64,000 nucleotides of DNA from contig NZ_BAFV01000058.1 in assembly GCF_000308515.1 (NCBI RefSeq), forward strand, positions 144,500 to 208,499. The letters are read 5' to 3'. The DNA comes from Nocardia carnea NBRC 14403 (GTDB lineage Bacteria > Actinomycetota > Actinomycetes > Mycobacteriales > Mycobacteriaceae). How positions within the stretch are numbered: position 1 is the first letter of the stretch; each line of letters begins with the position of its first letter. A program made the position numbers and the translations under genes. Positions 15,181-23,979 of this stretch are shown here, one piece after another. The notes below the pieces were generated by a model, which worked only from the letters and a program-made list of their open reading frames with translations, was not told the DNA's origin and ran no database searches.

Positions 15181-16659
15181 TCACTGGCTCTGACCGGGTA
15201 ATACGATCCGGATCATCGCGCCGCCGCCCTCGGAGGTGTCGATGGCGATCGTGCCGCCGTGTTTGGTGACGACCTGCTTCACAATGGCCAGGCCGAGTCC
15301 CGAGCCGGGCATGGAACGAGACGCCGTTGTCCGGTAGAAGCGCTCGAAGACCAGTTCGCGTTCGGCGGGGGGTATCCCCGGACCGGTATCGGCGACCGAC
15401 AGTTCGAGCAGTCCGCGTCCCGTTTCGGCCATCCGCACCCGGACCAGTTCACCGGGCGGGCTCCATTTCGCCGCATTGTCGAGCACATTGAGAATCGCCC
15501 GTTCCAGGGCGGCTTCGTGGCCGTAGACGAACCAGGGCCGCAGTTCGGCGTCGAAGGCCACGGCACTGCGGCGACGGACCCGTTCCAGGGCACGTTCGGT
15601 GACCTCACCGAGATCGACCCGCTCGTACACCGTTTCCGGTGCGTCCTCGCGGGCCAGGTCCACCAGATCGCCCACCAGATTCGACAGTTCCTCGATCTGC
15701 GCCACCACATCCGAGCGCAGTTCGGCCATATCCTCCTCGGGTATTGCCGGGGCGTCGGGGCGGCTCGAGGCGATCAGCAATTCCGTATTGGTGCGCAACG
15801 AGGTCAGCGGAGTCCGCAGTTCGTGGCCGGCGTCGGCTACCAGCCGGCGCTGCCGGTCCCGGGATTCGGCGAGCGCCCGCAGCATGGTGTTGAAACTCTC
15901 GGTCAACCGCGCGAGTTCGTCGTCACCGGTGACCGGGATGGGGGTCAGGTCATCGGTGCGGGCGATTCGCTCGGTCGCGGCAGTGAGACGCGCGATCGGC
16001 CGCAACCCGGTGCGACCGACGGTGGTACCGGCACCGGCCGCGAGCACGACCCCGCAGGCGCCGACGGCGAACAGCAGCCAGGCCAGCCGGTCCAGTACCT
16101 CGCGGGTGGGTTCGAGCCGCTGCGAGATGACCAGGGTGACCCCGGAGTCCATCCGCTCGGCGAGCACCCGCTGACTGTTGTAGGTGCGCAGCGACGATTC
16201 CCGTTTGCCCTGTGCCACCGCGACCTCTTCGGTGCCGATGGGCGGTGTGGTGGGCTGCGGCGGCAGGTAGACGGGGAAGGTCCCCGGTTTCTCCGCCTCC
16301 GACGGTGGAATCGGGTAGATGAGCGCGACGCCGATATCGTTGGAGAACAATGTGGCCAGGCCGAGCGACTGGAACGCCATATCGTCGATATCGCCGCTGA
16401 TCATGGTGGCCGCGCGGGCGTGCAGCTGAGCGTCGACCTGGCCGTAGAGCTCCCGGGCGACCATGGCGTAGGCCGCGATGGAGGTGATCGCCACGAAGAT
16501 CGCCACCAGCGAAGCCGCCAGCAGCGTGACCCGCCACCGCAGTGAAACGGTACGTGTCAACGGGGTCGGCGGGCGCATGGGCGGGGGCTCGTCCGGCCAG
16601 GGCCGGCCGAGCGTCGCCACCGTATGTTTCTTGGCCGCCGAGCGGGGGGTTCGTGCCAT
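15181..16659 (-). CDS. mprB: sensor histidine kinase MprB
   Basis: Membrane sensor kinase that, with MprA, controls the envelope-stress response including sigma factors E and B in mycobacteria. Residues 41-67 and about 190-213 are membrane helices enclosing a periplasmic sensor domain of about 120 residues. HAMP follows, then the HisKA motif with His279 in VADAGHELRTPLTS. The ATPase has the N box ILNVLDNAAKWSPPG, the G1 box VADTGPGIPP and the G2 box GSGLGLAIVKQVV. The length (492) is close to the mycobacterial protein. The ATG at 16659 lies 9 bp after the mprA stop, so the two are one operon. Downstream, the usual close link with pepD is interrupted by the repeat. Confidence 0.95.
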   Translation of the reverse strand: MARTPRSAAKKHTVATLGRPWPDEPPPMRPPTPLTRTVSLRWRVTLLAASLVAIFVAITSIAAYAMVARELYGQVDAQLHARAATMISGDIDDMAFQSLGLATLFSNDIGVALIYPIPPSEAEKPGTFPVYLPPQPTTPPIGTEEVAVAQGKRESSLRTYNSQRVLAERMDSGVTLVISQRLEPTREVLDRLAWLLFAVGACGVVLAAGAGTTVGRTGLRPIARLTAATERIARTDDLTPIPVTGDDELARLTESFNTMLRALAESRDRQRRLVADAGHELRTPLTSLRTNTELLIASSRPDAPAIPEEDMAELRSDVVAQIEELSNLVGDLVDLAREDAPETVYERVDLGEVTERALERVRRRSAVAFDAELRPWFVYGHEAALERAILNVLDNAAKWSPPGELVRVRMAETGRGLLELSVADTGPGIPPAERELVFERFYRTTASRSMPGSGLGLAIVKQVVTKHGGTIAIDTSEGGGAMIRIVLPGQSQ

Positions 16660-16668
16660 ATCCCGGGC

Positions 16669-17355
16669 TTACGGAGGCGTTTCGCGCAGCACGTAGCCGA
16701 CGCCGCGCACGGTGTGAATGAGCCGGGGTTCCCCGTCGGCCTCGGTTTTCCGGCGCAGATAGCCGATATAGACCTCCAGCGCGTTACCGGAGGTCGGGAA
16801 GTCGTAACCCCATACCTCCTCGAGGATCCGGCCCCGGGTCAGTACCCGGCGCGGATTGGCCATCAGCATTTCCAGCAGTGAGAACTCGGTGCGGGTCAGC
16901 GAAATGGACCGGTCTGCGCGCGCGACCTCCCGGGTGACCGGGTCCAGGGAGAGATCGGCGAACCGCATGGTTTCCGAGATCTCTCCGGGGTCGGGTGTGC
17001 GGCGTCGCAGCAGCGCCCGCAGCCGGGCGAGCAGTTCTTCGAGCGCGAACGGTTTGGGCAGATAGTCGTCGGCGCCGGCGTCGAGACCGGCGACCCGTTC
17101 GGATACCGAATCGCGGGCGGTGAGTACCAGTATCGGCAGGTCGTCGCCGGTGCTGCGCAGCCGGCGGCATACTTCCAGGCCGTCCAGTCTGGGCATCATG
17201 ACGTCGAGCACCAGGGCGTCGGGCCGATCGGCGGTCGCCTTCTCCAGGGCGTCGATGCCGTCCACCGCCAGATCGACCGTGTAGCCGTTGAAGGTCAGTG
17301 AACGGCGCAGCGATTCCCGCACCGCACGATCGTCGTCGACCACCAGAATGCGCAT
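16669..17355 (-). CDS. mprA: response regulator MprA
   Basis: OmpR/PhoB-type response regulator, 228 residues. The receiver domain (1-115) has the acidic pocket VVDDDR, the phosphorylated Asp51 in LVLDVMMPRLDG, the switch Thr in VLTARD and Lys in LPKPF. The C-terminal winged helix (about 130-226) ends in the family phrase IHTVRGVGYVLRE. MprA activates pepD, sigE and its own operon in mycobacteria, binding direct repeats; no such box was identified with confidence here. It starts the leftward mprA-mprB-pepD-moaB group and is divergent from the conservon kinase across 280 bp. Confidence 0.95.
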   Translation of the reverse strand: MRILVVDDDRAVRESLRRSLTFNGYTVDLAVDGIDALEKATADRPDALVLDVMMPRLDGLEVCRRLRSTGDDLPILVLTARDSVSERVAGLDAGADDYLPKPFALEELLARLRALLRRRTPDPGEISETMRFADLSLDPVTREVARADRSISLTRTEFSLLEMLMANPRRVLTRGRILEEVWGYDFPTSGNALEVYIGYLRRKTEADGEPRLIHTVRGVGYVLRETPP

Positions 17356-17635
17356 TGCACCAGTTTGACCGCAGCGACTGAGAGGCTACTGAGAGGCCCC
17401 GGCCGACTCGCGAGCCGCGGCGCCGACCTGGGAATTCATCGATCGACAGACCGGCCATTACCGATCTGTGATATGTAACGAAACCCGTTCGTCATCCGCT
17501 TTATTCGCGGCATAACCGGCTGAACGTCCCGATTGCCCAGGACTAACATGCACGGTATGTTCCGAGCGGGAAAAACTAGACCTCTGGTCGGGTTCGGTGT
17601 GACATTCAACCATAACTGAAACGGCCACGCACCAA

Positions 17636-20452
17636 ATGAGGTCGATCGTGATGCGGAGGCGACAGAGGCGGATGGAAACCCCGCGACCGTGGCAATTCAG
17701 CCTGTCCAACTGGTCGGTCACCCGCAAGGTCGGTATCGTCCTGGTGTTGCCGGTCGTCCTGGCAACCCTGTTCGCCGTACTACGAATCAACAACGAGCTG
17801 CGCACCCTGGAACAGCTCGAAGCCGCGACCGAACAGTCCCGTGTCATCCAGCCGGTCGTCGATTACAACGCCGCGGCCGAAAACCTGGCGGTGACGGCCA
17901 CCGCGCGAGGGTCCGATACCGAGTCCCGGACCACGGCAGCACTCTCCCGGTTCGATTCGGCCCACCAGGTCCTCGAACGCGCGATGGACAGCAACGCCAT
18001 CTCACCGGCGGTCTCCCGCGAACTCTCCTCGGCGCTCACGCTCGGCTCCACCATGCGCAGCGGTATCGGCAACGGCTCGCCCGCCATGCTCGGCGACCAG
18101 GCCGACGAGATCTCGGTACGGGTCGGTAACGCACTGGCACAGTCGCCCACCGTCGACAATCTCTCCGTCCAGCGCTACTTCCTGCAGCTGAGCGCCGTCC
18201 AGGCGGCGCGGCGCTCGCTCACCGCCCAGCGCCTGGTGATCAGTTCGCCCAGCGCCGTGGACAATCCGGCTCTCCGTGCCCGCGTCCTCACCTCTGGTGG
18301 CGCGGAACTGACCATGATCCAGCAGTACGGCCAGTTCCTGCCGGATACGGCCGGCGGTATCCGGCCGTTGCTGGACGCGGTCCAGACCCGGCTGGCCATC
18401 TTCAGCCAGGGCACCCAGGGCGCGCTGAACGATCCGGCCGCGCGCGATTCACTGGACGCCAGCCTGCAGGGCTATGACGCCACGACCGAACAGCTGTCCG
18501 CGACCATCACCGGCGCGCTGCACCACGCCACCATCTCCGCCCAGAACATCGCGCTACGCGAAACCGCGCTGCTGATCGGGGCTCTACTGGGCGGCTTGAC
18601 CCTGGCGCTGGCCGTGGCCCGGACCCTGGTCATACCGGTACGCCGGTTGCGCCGCGACGCGCTGGAGGTGGCCCATGTCCGGCTGCCCGAGGAACTCGAA
18701 CAGGTGCGCGGCGGCGCCGAGACCCCGGAGATCGAACCGGTCGGCGTCCAGGGCACCGAGGAGATCGGCCAGCTCGCCCGCGCGGTCGACGAAATGCACC
18801 AGCAGGCACTCAACCTCGCCGCCGACCAGTCCCGCCTGCGGGTGCAGATCGGCAATATGTTCGAAACTCTGTCCCGGCGCAGTCAATCACTGGTCGAACA
18901 GCAGCTGGGGATCATCGAGGAACTCGAACACGACGAGGAGAATCCCGGCCGGCTGCAGAGCCTGTTCCGGCTCGACCACCTGGCCACCCGGATGCGGCGT
19001 AACGGTGACAACCTGTTGGTGCTGGCCGGCACCGCGTTGCGCCGCGGTCAGCTCGACCCCGTCCCGCTCTCGGATATGCTGTGGAGTGCGGTATCTCAGG
19101 TCGAGGACTATCAGCGGGTCGAGATCGGACATGTCCCCGACGGGGTCGTGGCCGGTGAGCCGGCTGTCGATATCGAACATCTGCTCGCGGAGGTCATCGA
19201 TAACGCGCTGCGCTACTCACCACCCAATACGCCGGTGGCAGTGACGGTTTCGCGCGCGGTGGACGGCGGATACCTGATCGAGGTCACCGACCGTGGCCTG
19301 GGAATGGCCACCGAAGACCTGCATGCGGCCAACGCCCGGCTGGCCTCCGGTGGTGAGATCAATGTCGAAACCGCGCGCCGGATGGGCTTGTTCGTCGTCG
19401 GCCGGCTGGCCAAACGCCATCAGATCACGGTCGGGCTGCGCCGTACCTCGACCATGGCCCAGCAACCGGGGATCACCGCCAGCCTGCATCTACCGGGCCT
19501 GCTGGTCTCGCCGGACACCGGCAACTCCACCACCCTCACGGCGGATTTCTCTCTCGGCACCCCACCCCAGCTGCCACCGCAGCCGCCGCAGCTGCACTCC
19601 TCCCCCGCACTGCCGGCGCAGCCACAGCCACGACAGTTGATGCCGGTACCCAGCCTGCCGCAGAGCGAGTCCTGGCCGGTACGGACGGATCCGGCACCGC
19701 AGCCGGCACCGGTGCCCACCGCCTCGGGTCTCGGCACGACCGCCTCCGGACTGCCCCAGCGGCGGCCGGCCGCTGATCTCCCGCCGATGACCGGCGCGGG
19801 CAACGGCCGGTCCGGCGCGAACGGCACGCGGGATACGTTCTCGGCGTTCGACCCCGTCGAGGAGCCGGAACCCGATGAGTCCCCCACCGGGTTGTGGTCG
19901 GAAACTTATAAGACCCAATCGTTCCCGGCCCCGGTCGAATCCACGTACACCGGGCCGGGACAGGTGGACGACGCTCCGGTATCGATCACCTCCCGCTCGG
20001 GCTTGCCGATCCGCCGCCCGGGGATGGAACGCGAGGATCCGTTCGGCCGCGCCGAACAACGCCTCGACGAAGCAGCCACCGGCCCGGCCACCTCCACCCG
20101 GCTACAGCCCGTCGGCGCCGCCACTCCCACCCCGATCTACCAGCGCATGGTGTCGGAGTGGCTGGTGGAGCCGGCCTCCACACAGGACGAGCCACGCCAG
20201 GACTGGACGTCGCCGGCTGATGCCGGCTGGCTGGCCGCCGAGGATGCGGCGCGCCCCAGTTCGGATTCCACCACCGCGAACGGGCTCCCGATCCGCCGGC
20301 CGGGCGCACAGCTCGTGCCCGGCGGGCTCGCCCCCGTCGAAGACGAGGCCCCGCGGAACCCGGAGGAGATCCGGAGCAATCTGACCAGACATCTGAGCGG
20401 CGTCCGCACTGGGCGGGCCGACGCACAGCACAATGACGGAGGGCTTGCATGA
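17636..20452 (+). CDS. conservon-type sensor histidine kinase with NIT-like sensor domain (CvnA-like)
   Basis: A 938-residue membrane kinase opening a conservon, a conserved actinobacterial operon of kinase, roadblock, DUF742 and GTPase. A membrane helix near residues 28-46 (VGIVLVLPVVLATLFAVL) is followed by a helical extracytoplasmic domain (about 50-300) of the nitrate/nitrite-sensing type. A second helix lies near 308-330, then HAMP. The kinase core has the H region FRLDHLATRMRRN, the N box LAEVIDNALRYSPPN and the G1 box VTDRGLGM. The last 300 residues are Pro-rich and disordered and repeat the short motif GLP(I/Q)RRP at residues 705, 789 and 883. No strong ribosome site fixes the start; in-frame ATGs at 17651 and 17672 are alternatives. 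Its stop overlaps the next gene as ATGA. Confidence 0.88.
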   Translation: MRSIVMRRRQRRMETPRPWQFSLSNWSVTRKVGIVLVLPVVLATLFAVLRINNELRTLEQLEAATEQSRVIQPVVDYNAAAENLAVTATARGSDTESRTTAALSRFDSAHQVLERAMDSNAISPAVSRELSSALTLGSTMRSGIGNGSPAMLGDQADEISVRVGNALAQSPTVDNLSVQRYFLQLSAVQAARRSLTAQRLVISSPSAVDNPALRARVLTSGGAELTMIQQYGQFLPDTAGGIRPLLDAVQTRLAIFSQGTQGALNDPAARDSLDASLQGYDATTEQLSATITGALHHATISAQNIALRETALLIGALLGGLTLALAVARTLVIPVRRLRRDALEVAHVRLPEELEQVRGGAETPEIEPVGVQGTEEIGQLARAVDEMHQQALNLAADQSRLRVQIGNMFETLSRRSQSLVEQQLGIIEELEHDEENPGRLQSLFRLDHLATRMRRNGDNLLVLAGTALRRGQLDPVPLSDMLWSAVSQVEDYQRVEIGHVPDGVVAGEPAVDIEHLLAEVIDNALRYSPPNTPVAVTVSRAVDGGYLIEVTDRGLGMATEDLHAANARLASGGEINVETARRMGLFVVGRLAKRHQITVGLRRTSTMAQQPGITASLHLPGLLVSPDTGNSTTLTADFSLGTPPQLPPQPPQLHSSPALPAQPQPRQLMPVPSLPQSESWPVRTDPAPQPAPVPTASGLGTTASGLPQRRPAADLPPMTGAGNGRSGANGTRDTFSAFDPVEEPEPDESPTGLWSETYKTQSFPAPVESTYTGPGQVDDAPVSITSRSGLPIRRPGMEREDPFGRAEQRLDEAATGPATSTRLQPVGAATPTPIYQRMVSEWLVEPASTQDEPRQDWTSPADAGWLAAEDAARPSSDSTTANGLPIRRPGAQLVPGGLAPVEDEAPRNPEEIRSNLTRHLSGVRTGRADAQHNDGGLA

Positions 20453-20862
20453 CCACCTCGAACGGCAGCACCGACACAGACGAGAACTTGAACTGGCTGG
20501 TCGCCAGATTCACCCGGGATGTCCCGGGTGTCTCCCACGCCGTCCTGGTCTCCGCGGACGGGCTGCTGCAAGCGGTCAGCCCGCACCTGCCCGCCGACCG
20601 GGCCGAACAGCTGGCCGCGGTCACCGCCGGTCTGGCAAGCCTTTCCACCGGTGCCGCCCAGCTGTTCGACGGCGGCAAGGTGATGCAGTCGATCGTGGAG
20701 ATGCAGCGCGGATACCTGCTGGTGATGAGTGTCGGCAACGGGTCCCATATCGCCGTGCTGGCCAACAAACAGCACGATATCGGCCGGATCGGCTACGAAA
20801 TGGCACTGCTTGTGGACCGCGTCGGCTCGGTGGTCAGCGCAACCGCCCGATCAACCGTCTGA
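20449..20862 (+). CDS. roadblock/LC7-domain protein (CvnB-like)
   Basis: A single-domain roadblock/LC7 protein of 137 residues. The fold is recognisable from LNWLVARFTRDVPGVSHAVLVSADG through the AAVTAGLASLSTGAAQLFDGG helix and the strand GYLLVMSVGNGSHIAVLA. Such proteins regulate small GTPases of the MglA type, as MglB does in Myxococcus; in conservons this protein is called CvnB. Its partner is presumably the GTPase encoded two genes downstream. The ATG overlaps the kinase stop codon (ATGA), indicating coupled translation, and the DUF742 gene follows after 5 bp. No membrane segment is present. Confidence 0.93.
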   Translation: MTTSNGSTDTDENLNWLVARFTRDVPGVSHAVLVSADGLLQAVSPHLPADRAEQLAAVTAGLASLSTGAAQLFDGGKVMQSIVEMQRGYLLVMSVGNGSHIAVLANKQHDIGRIGYEMALLVDRVGSVVSATARSTV

Positions 20863-20867
20863 GCACC

Positions 20868-21377
20868 ATGTCCCAATTCGGCCAACCGACCCCCAACTTC
20901 AATACCGGCGGGCCCGACTACGGGCCCGGCGCACATAATTTCGGGCCGGGAGCCCAGCAGAGTGATCCCGCATCCGCGCAGTTCAACACCGGTGCCTACC
21001 GTTTCCGCCCCGAGCCGGCGCCGAGTACCCCGCGCCGAGCCGGACGGGTCCGGCCGTATGCCCTGACCTCGGGCCGCACCCAGCCGGCGGTAGATCTGCC
21101 GATGGAGGCGGTTATCGAAACCATCTCCTATCATGCACAATTCGATTGGCCGTCCGGTGATATCCGGGCCGAAATCCTTCGGCTCGGTACCCACCAGCTG
21201 TCGGTCGCCGAAATCGCCGCCCATCTCGATCGCCCGCTCGGTATGGTCCGCGTCGTCATCGGTGACCTCGTCGTGGACGGCAACCTGCGAGTGCATTCGA
21301 CTTTGACCGAGCAGGCGAGCTACGACGAGCGCCGGTCGCTGATGGAGAGGACATTGCGTGGACTCCGAGCCCTATAA
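20868..21377 (+). CDS. DUF742 protein (CvnC-like)
   Basis: 169-residue conservon protein. Residues 1-60 are disordered and rich in Gly, Pro, Asn and Phe (repeats of FNTGG, GPGA). The DUF742 domain starts at VRPYALTSGRTQPAVDLPMEA and has a winged-helix-like end, IAAHLDRPLGMVRVVIGDLV. I chose the ATG at 20868, five bases after the roadblock stop; the frame is open further upstream only because it overlaps that gene. The gene overlaps the GTPase start by 20 bp. DUF742 proteins are found almost only in conservons and are thought to link the kinase to the GTPase; direct evidence is limited. Confidence 0.92.
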   Translation: MSQFGQPTPNFNTGGPDYGPGAHNFGPGAQQSDPASAQFNTGAYRFRPEPAPSTPRRAGRVRPYALTSGRTQPAVDLPMEAVIETISYHAQFDWPSGDIRAEILRLGTHQLSVAEIAAHLDRPLGMVRVVIGDLVVDGNLRVHSTLTEQASYDERRSLMERTLRGLRAL

Positions 21378-21990
21378 CAAGGCCGAGGGGGGTGCCGCGG
21401 CGGGATCCGATACCCGCGTCGCGTCGACCAAGATCGTGGTCGCGGGCGGCTTCGGCGCGGGAAAGACCACCTTTGTCGGCGCGGTATCGGAGATCGTGCC
21501 GCTGCGCACCGAGGCCATGGTCACCAGTTTCTCCGACGGCGTCGACAATCTGGACGACACCCCGGACAAACAGACCACCACCGTCGCCATGGACTTCGGG
21601 CGGATCATCCTGCCCGGCAATCTGACGCTGTACCTGTTCGGTACCCCGGGCCAGCGCCGGTTCTGGTTCATGTGGGACGACCTGATCCGCGGCGCGATCG
21701 GCGCGGTCGTCCTGATCGATACCCGCCGGCTGGAAGACAGTTTCGCCGCGGTCGATTTCTTCGAGGCGCGGAATCTGCCGTTCCTCATCGCGGTGAACCG
21801 TTTCCCGAACGCACCACGGTTCGCCATGGCCGAACTGCGGGAGGCACTGTCGGTCCGGGAGGGGGTGCCGATCGTCGATATCGATGCCCGCGATGCCAAA
21901 GAGGTCCGCCAAGCGCTGGCGGCCGTCACCGAATACGCGATCAATCGGCTGAAGGCACAGGAGTACGAGGGAGTCGCCCGGCATGGTTGA
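21358..21990 (+). CDS. conservon small GTPase, MglA/Ras-like (CvnD-like)
   Basis: Small GTPase of 210 residues. The P loop is GGFGAGKTT with the switch lysine and threonine in place; switch I carries TTTVAMDFGR; the G3 region reads LFGTPGQRRFWFMW, where the usual DxxG is replaced by GTPGQ as in MglA-like conservon GTPases; and NRFP stands in the G4 NKxD position. GTP binding by this class controls polarity or sporulation-related signalling in other actinobacteria; targets here are unknown. The start is a GTG at 21358 inside the end of the DUF742 gene, and the next gene begins at an ATG (21983) inside its own end, so the operon is tightly coupled. Confidence 0.93.
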   Translation: MDSEPYNKAEGGAAAGSDTRVASTKIVVAGGFGAGKTTFVGAVSEIVPLRTEAMVTSFSDGVDNLDDTPDKQTTTVAMDFGRIILPGNLTLYLFGTPGQRRFWFMWDDLIRGAIGAVVLIDTRRLEDSFAAVDFFEARNLPFLIAVNRFPNAPRFAMAELREALSVREGVPIVDIDARDAKEVRQALAAVTEYAINRLKAQEYEGVARHG

Positions 21991-22909
21991 CCTGCTGGCC
22001 GCGGAGACGGTCGCGACCGTCGAGCTGTTCACCATGGGCTACTGGCTCACTCTGCTGACCGCACTGGTCTCCGCCGTCGGCATGTTCGTCGGATTGGCGT
22101 GCGCGATCAACGGCCGCCGTTCGGTGCGGTTCCGGCCGATCTGGATCGCCGCCGCCGCCGTCTCGATCGGCGGGGTCGGGGTATGGCTGGCCAGCACCGT
22201 ATCCCTGCTGGGTGTCTCCGTTCCGGGTACGGTCCTGCGCTACGACATCTCCGACCTCACACTTTCACTCGTCTTCGCCATCGCCGCGGTCTTCACCGGA
22301 TTGCTGCTCGCAGGTCGCGAATTCGATGTGAAACGGATGGGGAGCGCAGCCGGGGCCATCGGCGTCGGCTTCGGGATAATGCTGTGGTTGCAGTTGTCCT
22401 CGGCCGCTATCCAGGGCTCGGTATCGGTGACCGTCTGGCTGTACGTGATCGCAGTGGTGATCGCGGTACTCGCCTCGTCGCTGTGTGTATGGCTGTTCCA
22501 GCGGTTCCGTTTCCCGGCAGCCCGGGTGGGGTCGATCGTGATGTTCGCGGCCGGTGTGGCGGTGTTCTACTTCACCGGTATCGCGAGCCTGGAATTCCGG
22601 CCGGATCCCGAGGCGCAGCCGGCCCAGGGCATGGAATTGTTCGGTTACGCCTTCCCGATGCTGGTCATCGGACTGCTGTCGCTGGCCGTGCCGATCACCG
22701 CGGTTCTGGTGGCGCCCGAGCGCCGCGACGAACAACCCGCCCCGGCCAGGAAGGGCCCCGGGAACTCGGCCACCACATCGGATGACGGTCCGGCGGGTGG
22801 TAATTCGGCCGATGGCACCGGATCCGACGCACCCGGGCGCGAACTCCGGCCGTCCGCGGCAGCAGCGCTCGCGCAACGCGCACGGCCGCTGCCCGAGCCC
22901 GCGCGCTGA
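21983..22909 (+). CDS. MHYT-like integral membrane protein lacking the usual histidines
   Basis: A 308-residue protein with about seven membrane helices and a disordered C-terminal tail of some 60 residues. The repeated pattern TMGYWLTLLTALVSAVGMFVG, then GGVGVWLASTVSLLGV with VRYD-like LRYDISDLTLSL, resembles the actinobacterial MHYT domain, a predicted metal-binding sensor. In typical members the helix ends carry Met-His pairs (for example GIWLMHF); here the matching place reads GVWLAST and no histidine is seen in the helices. So it may have lost metal binding. It overlaps the GTPase gene by 8 bp, in the position where Streptomyces conservons often carry a further gene. A membrane-sensor or anchor role for the conservon is inference. 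Confidence 0.72.
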   Translation: MVDLLAAETVATVELFTMGYWLTLLTALVSAVGMFVGLACAINGRRSVRFRPIWIAAAAVSIGGVGVWLASTVSLLGVSVPGTVLRYDISDLTLSLVFAIAAVFTGLLLAGREFDVKRMGSAAGAIGVGFGIMLWLQLSSAAIQGSVSVTVWLYVIAVVIAVLASSLCVWLFQRFRFPAARVGSIVMFAAGVAVFYFTGIASLEFRPDPEAQPAQGMELFGYAFPMLVIGLLSLAVPITAVLVAPERRDEQPAPARKGPGNSATTSDDGPAGGNSADGTGSDAPGRELRPSAAAALAQRARPLPEPAR

Positions 22910-22916
22910 TCGCCCG

Positions 22917-23231
22917 GTGGAGACAGAACTCGTGGCCGGGGAGCAGGACACACTGCTGCGGGAGTTGTGGGCGCAGATGCGCGCGCTCCGCGCGGAGGTG
23001 TCGGACCTGCGGGTCGAAATCAGCGAATTGGAAGCCACCGTCGCCGATCTCGTGGACGGGGCGGACGAGGCCGATCGGATACAGCTGCCGTGGCCGGTTT
23101 CGCTGCTCCTACTGCCGGCCGCGCTGACGCTGGCGCTGATCCGGCAGGTGGACGAGCTGGCACGTGCCCTGACGACGGAATGTGATCCGGCACGAAAAGA
23201 ACTGCCGGAAACTGTGCGCGAGACCCCTTGA
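22917..23231 (+). CDS. small coiled-coil and transmembrane protein at the end of the conservon
   Basis: A 104-residue protein beginning at a GTG 7 bp after the MHYT-like gene; a GTG five codons later or an ATG at about 22977 are alternative starts. A heptad-patterned helix (ALRAEVSDLRVEISELEATVADL) suggests a coiled coil, followed by one membrane helix (WPVSLLLLPAALTLALI) and a charged tail. I do not recognise a family. Its closeness to the operon and the perfect hairpin just after its stop mark it as the last conservon gene. It could tether the complex to the membrane, which is inference only. Confidence 0.65.
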   Translation: METELVAGEQDTLLRELWAQMRALRAEVSDLRVEISELEATVADLVDGADEADRIQLPWPVSLLLLPAALTLALIRQVDELARALTTECDPARKELPETVRETP

Positions 23232-23242
23232 AGTGGCGATGA

Positions 23243-23270
23243 GCGGGTCTCCCATTTCTGGGAGACCCGC
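23243..23270 (+). terminator. terminator hairpin of the conservon operon
   Basis: GCGGGTCTCCCA (23243-23254) and TGGGAGACCCGC (23259-23270) form a perfect 12-bp stem with loop TTTC, starting 11 bp after the last conservon stop. No T tract follows. Confidence 0.85.
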
Positions 23271-23525
23271 CCTCACGCACGAGGACAATAGGAGCCGGCC
23301 CCGAAATCAGCACCTCCGGCAAGTTTTTCCGCTGTTCGCCGTGTCCCGGTCCGTAATCGCGGTGTCCAGCAGTCCATCGGTCGGCTATCGTCCAGCAAGC
23401 GGAAATACCAGGTCGAGCACATTTCACCGCTAGCCGGTCGATTGCCCGGACCCCGATTTTCGGCCTGGAAACGAGCCGGATAGACCTGCCGCGGAGGCGG
23501 ATTCATATCTAGGGGGCATGACAGA

Positions 23526-23708
23526 TCAGCGGCGTTTCCACTCGTCCGGATCGATCAGACCCCGCCGCACCGCCGCAACCAACCGGCGCGGTACGCGATA
23601 CACGGCGCCACCCACCGTCACCGGAACCAGATCCGGCGGCGTGGCCTTCCAATTCGCCCGCCGGCTACGCGTATTCGACCGCGACATCCGCCGCTTGGGG
23701 ACCGCCAT
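23526..23708 (-). CDS. rpmF: 50S ribosomal protein L32, cysteine-free form
   Basis: 60-residue large-subunit protein. The start MAVPKRRMSRSNTRSRRANW is the L32 signature. The zinc-binding cysteines found in many L32 proteins are absent, as in the M. tuberculosis protein encoded next to mprA (Rv0979A). I chose the ATG at 23708, one base after the rpmE2 stop; the longer open frame upstream is a shadow of rpmE2. It is the third gene of the leftward mrf-rpmE2-rpmF operon, so it is probably made when zinc is scarce. Whether the genome also has a cysteine-bearing L32 cannot be seen here. Confidence 0.95.
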   Translation of the reverse strand: MAVPKRRMSRSNTRSRRANWKATPPDLVPVTVGGAVYRVPRRLVAAVRRGLIDPDEWKRR

Positions 23709-23709
23709 A

Positions 23710-23979
23710 TCAGCTCTCCTTCCGGGCGCGCGCGCCGCGCTTGCCGTACTTGCGCTCGAATTTCTCCACCCGGCCCTGGGTGTCCAGCAGACGGTTCGCA
23801 CCGGTCCAGAAGGGATGCGAATCCGCGGTGACATCGACGACCAGCAGCGGATATGTGTTGCCGTCCGACCAGGTGATCGACCGGTCCGCGCCGGCCGTCG
23901 ACCGGGTGAGGAACTGTTTGCCGGTACTCGCGTCCTCGAAGACGACCGGCCGGTAGTCGGGGTGGATTCCCGGTTTCAT
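23710..23979 (-). CDS. rpmE2: 50S ribosomal protein L31 type B (zinc-independent)
   Basis: The type B L31 that replaces the zinc-binding L31 when zinc is short. It begins MKPGIHPDYRPVVFED and has the diagnostic SHPFWTG and GRVEKFERKYGKR motifs; no CxxC is present. Two adjacent ATGs occur (23982 and 23979). The second is better spaced (five bases) from the GGAG of the ribosome site, and forms TGATG with the mrf stop; the first forms ATGA with the same stop. Either way translation is coupled to mrf. Release of zinc from displaced C+ ribosomal proteins is the known benefit of this switch. Confidence 0.95.
   Translation of the reverse strand: MKPGIHPDYRPVVFEDASTGKQFLTRSTAGADRSITWSDGNTYPLLVVDVTADSHPFWTGANRLLDTQGRVEKFERKYGKRGARARKES

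Noticed and set aside
17458..17847. 129-codon minus-strand frame between mprA and the conservon kinase
   Set aside because: Overlaps the kinase start on the other strand and has no start context.
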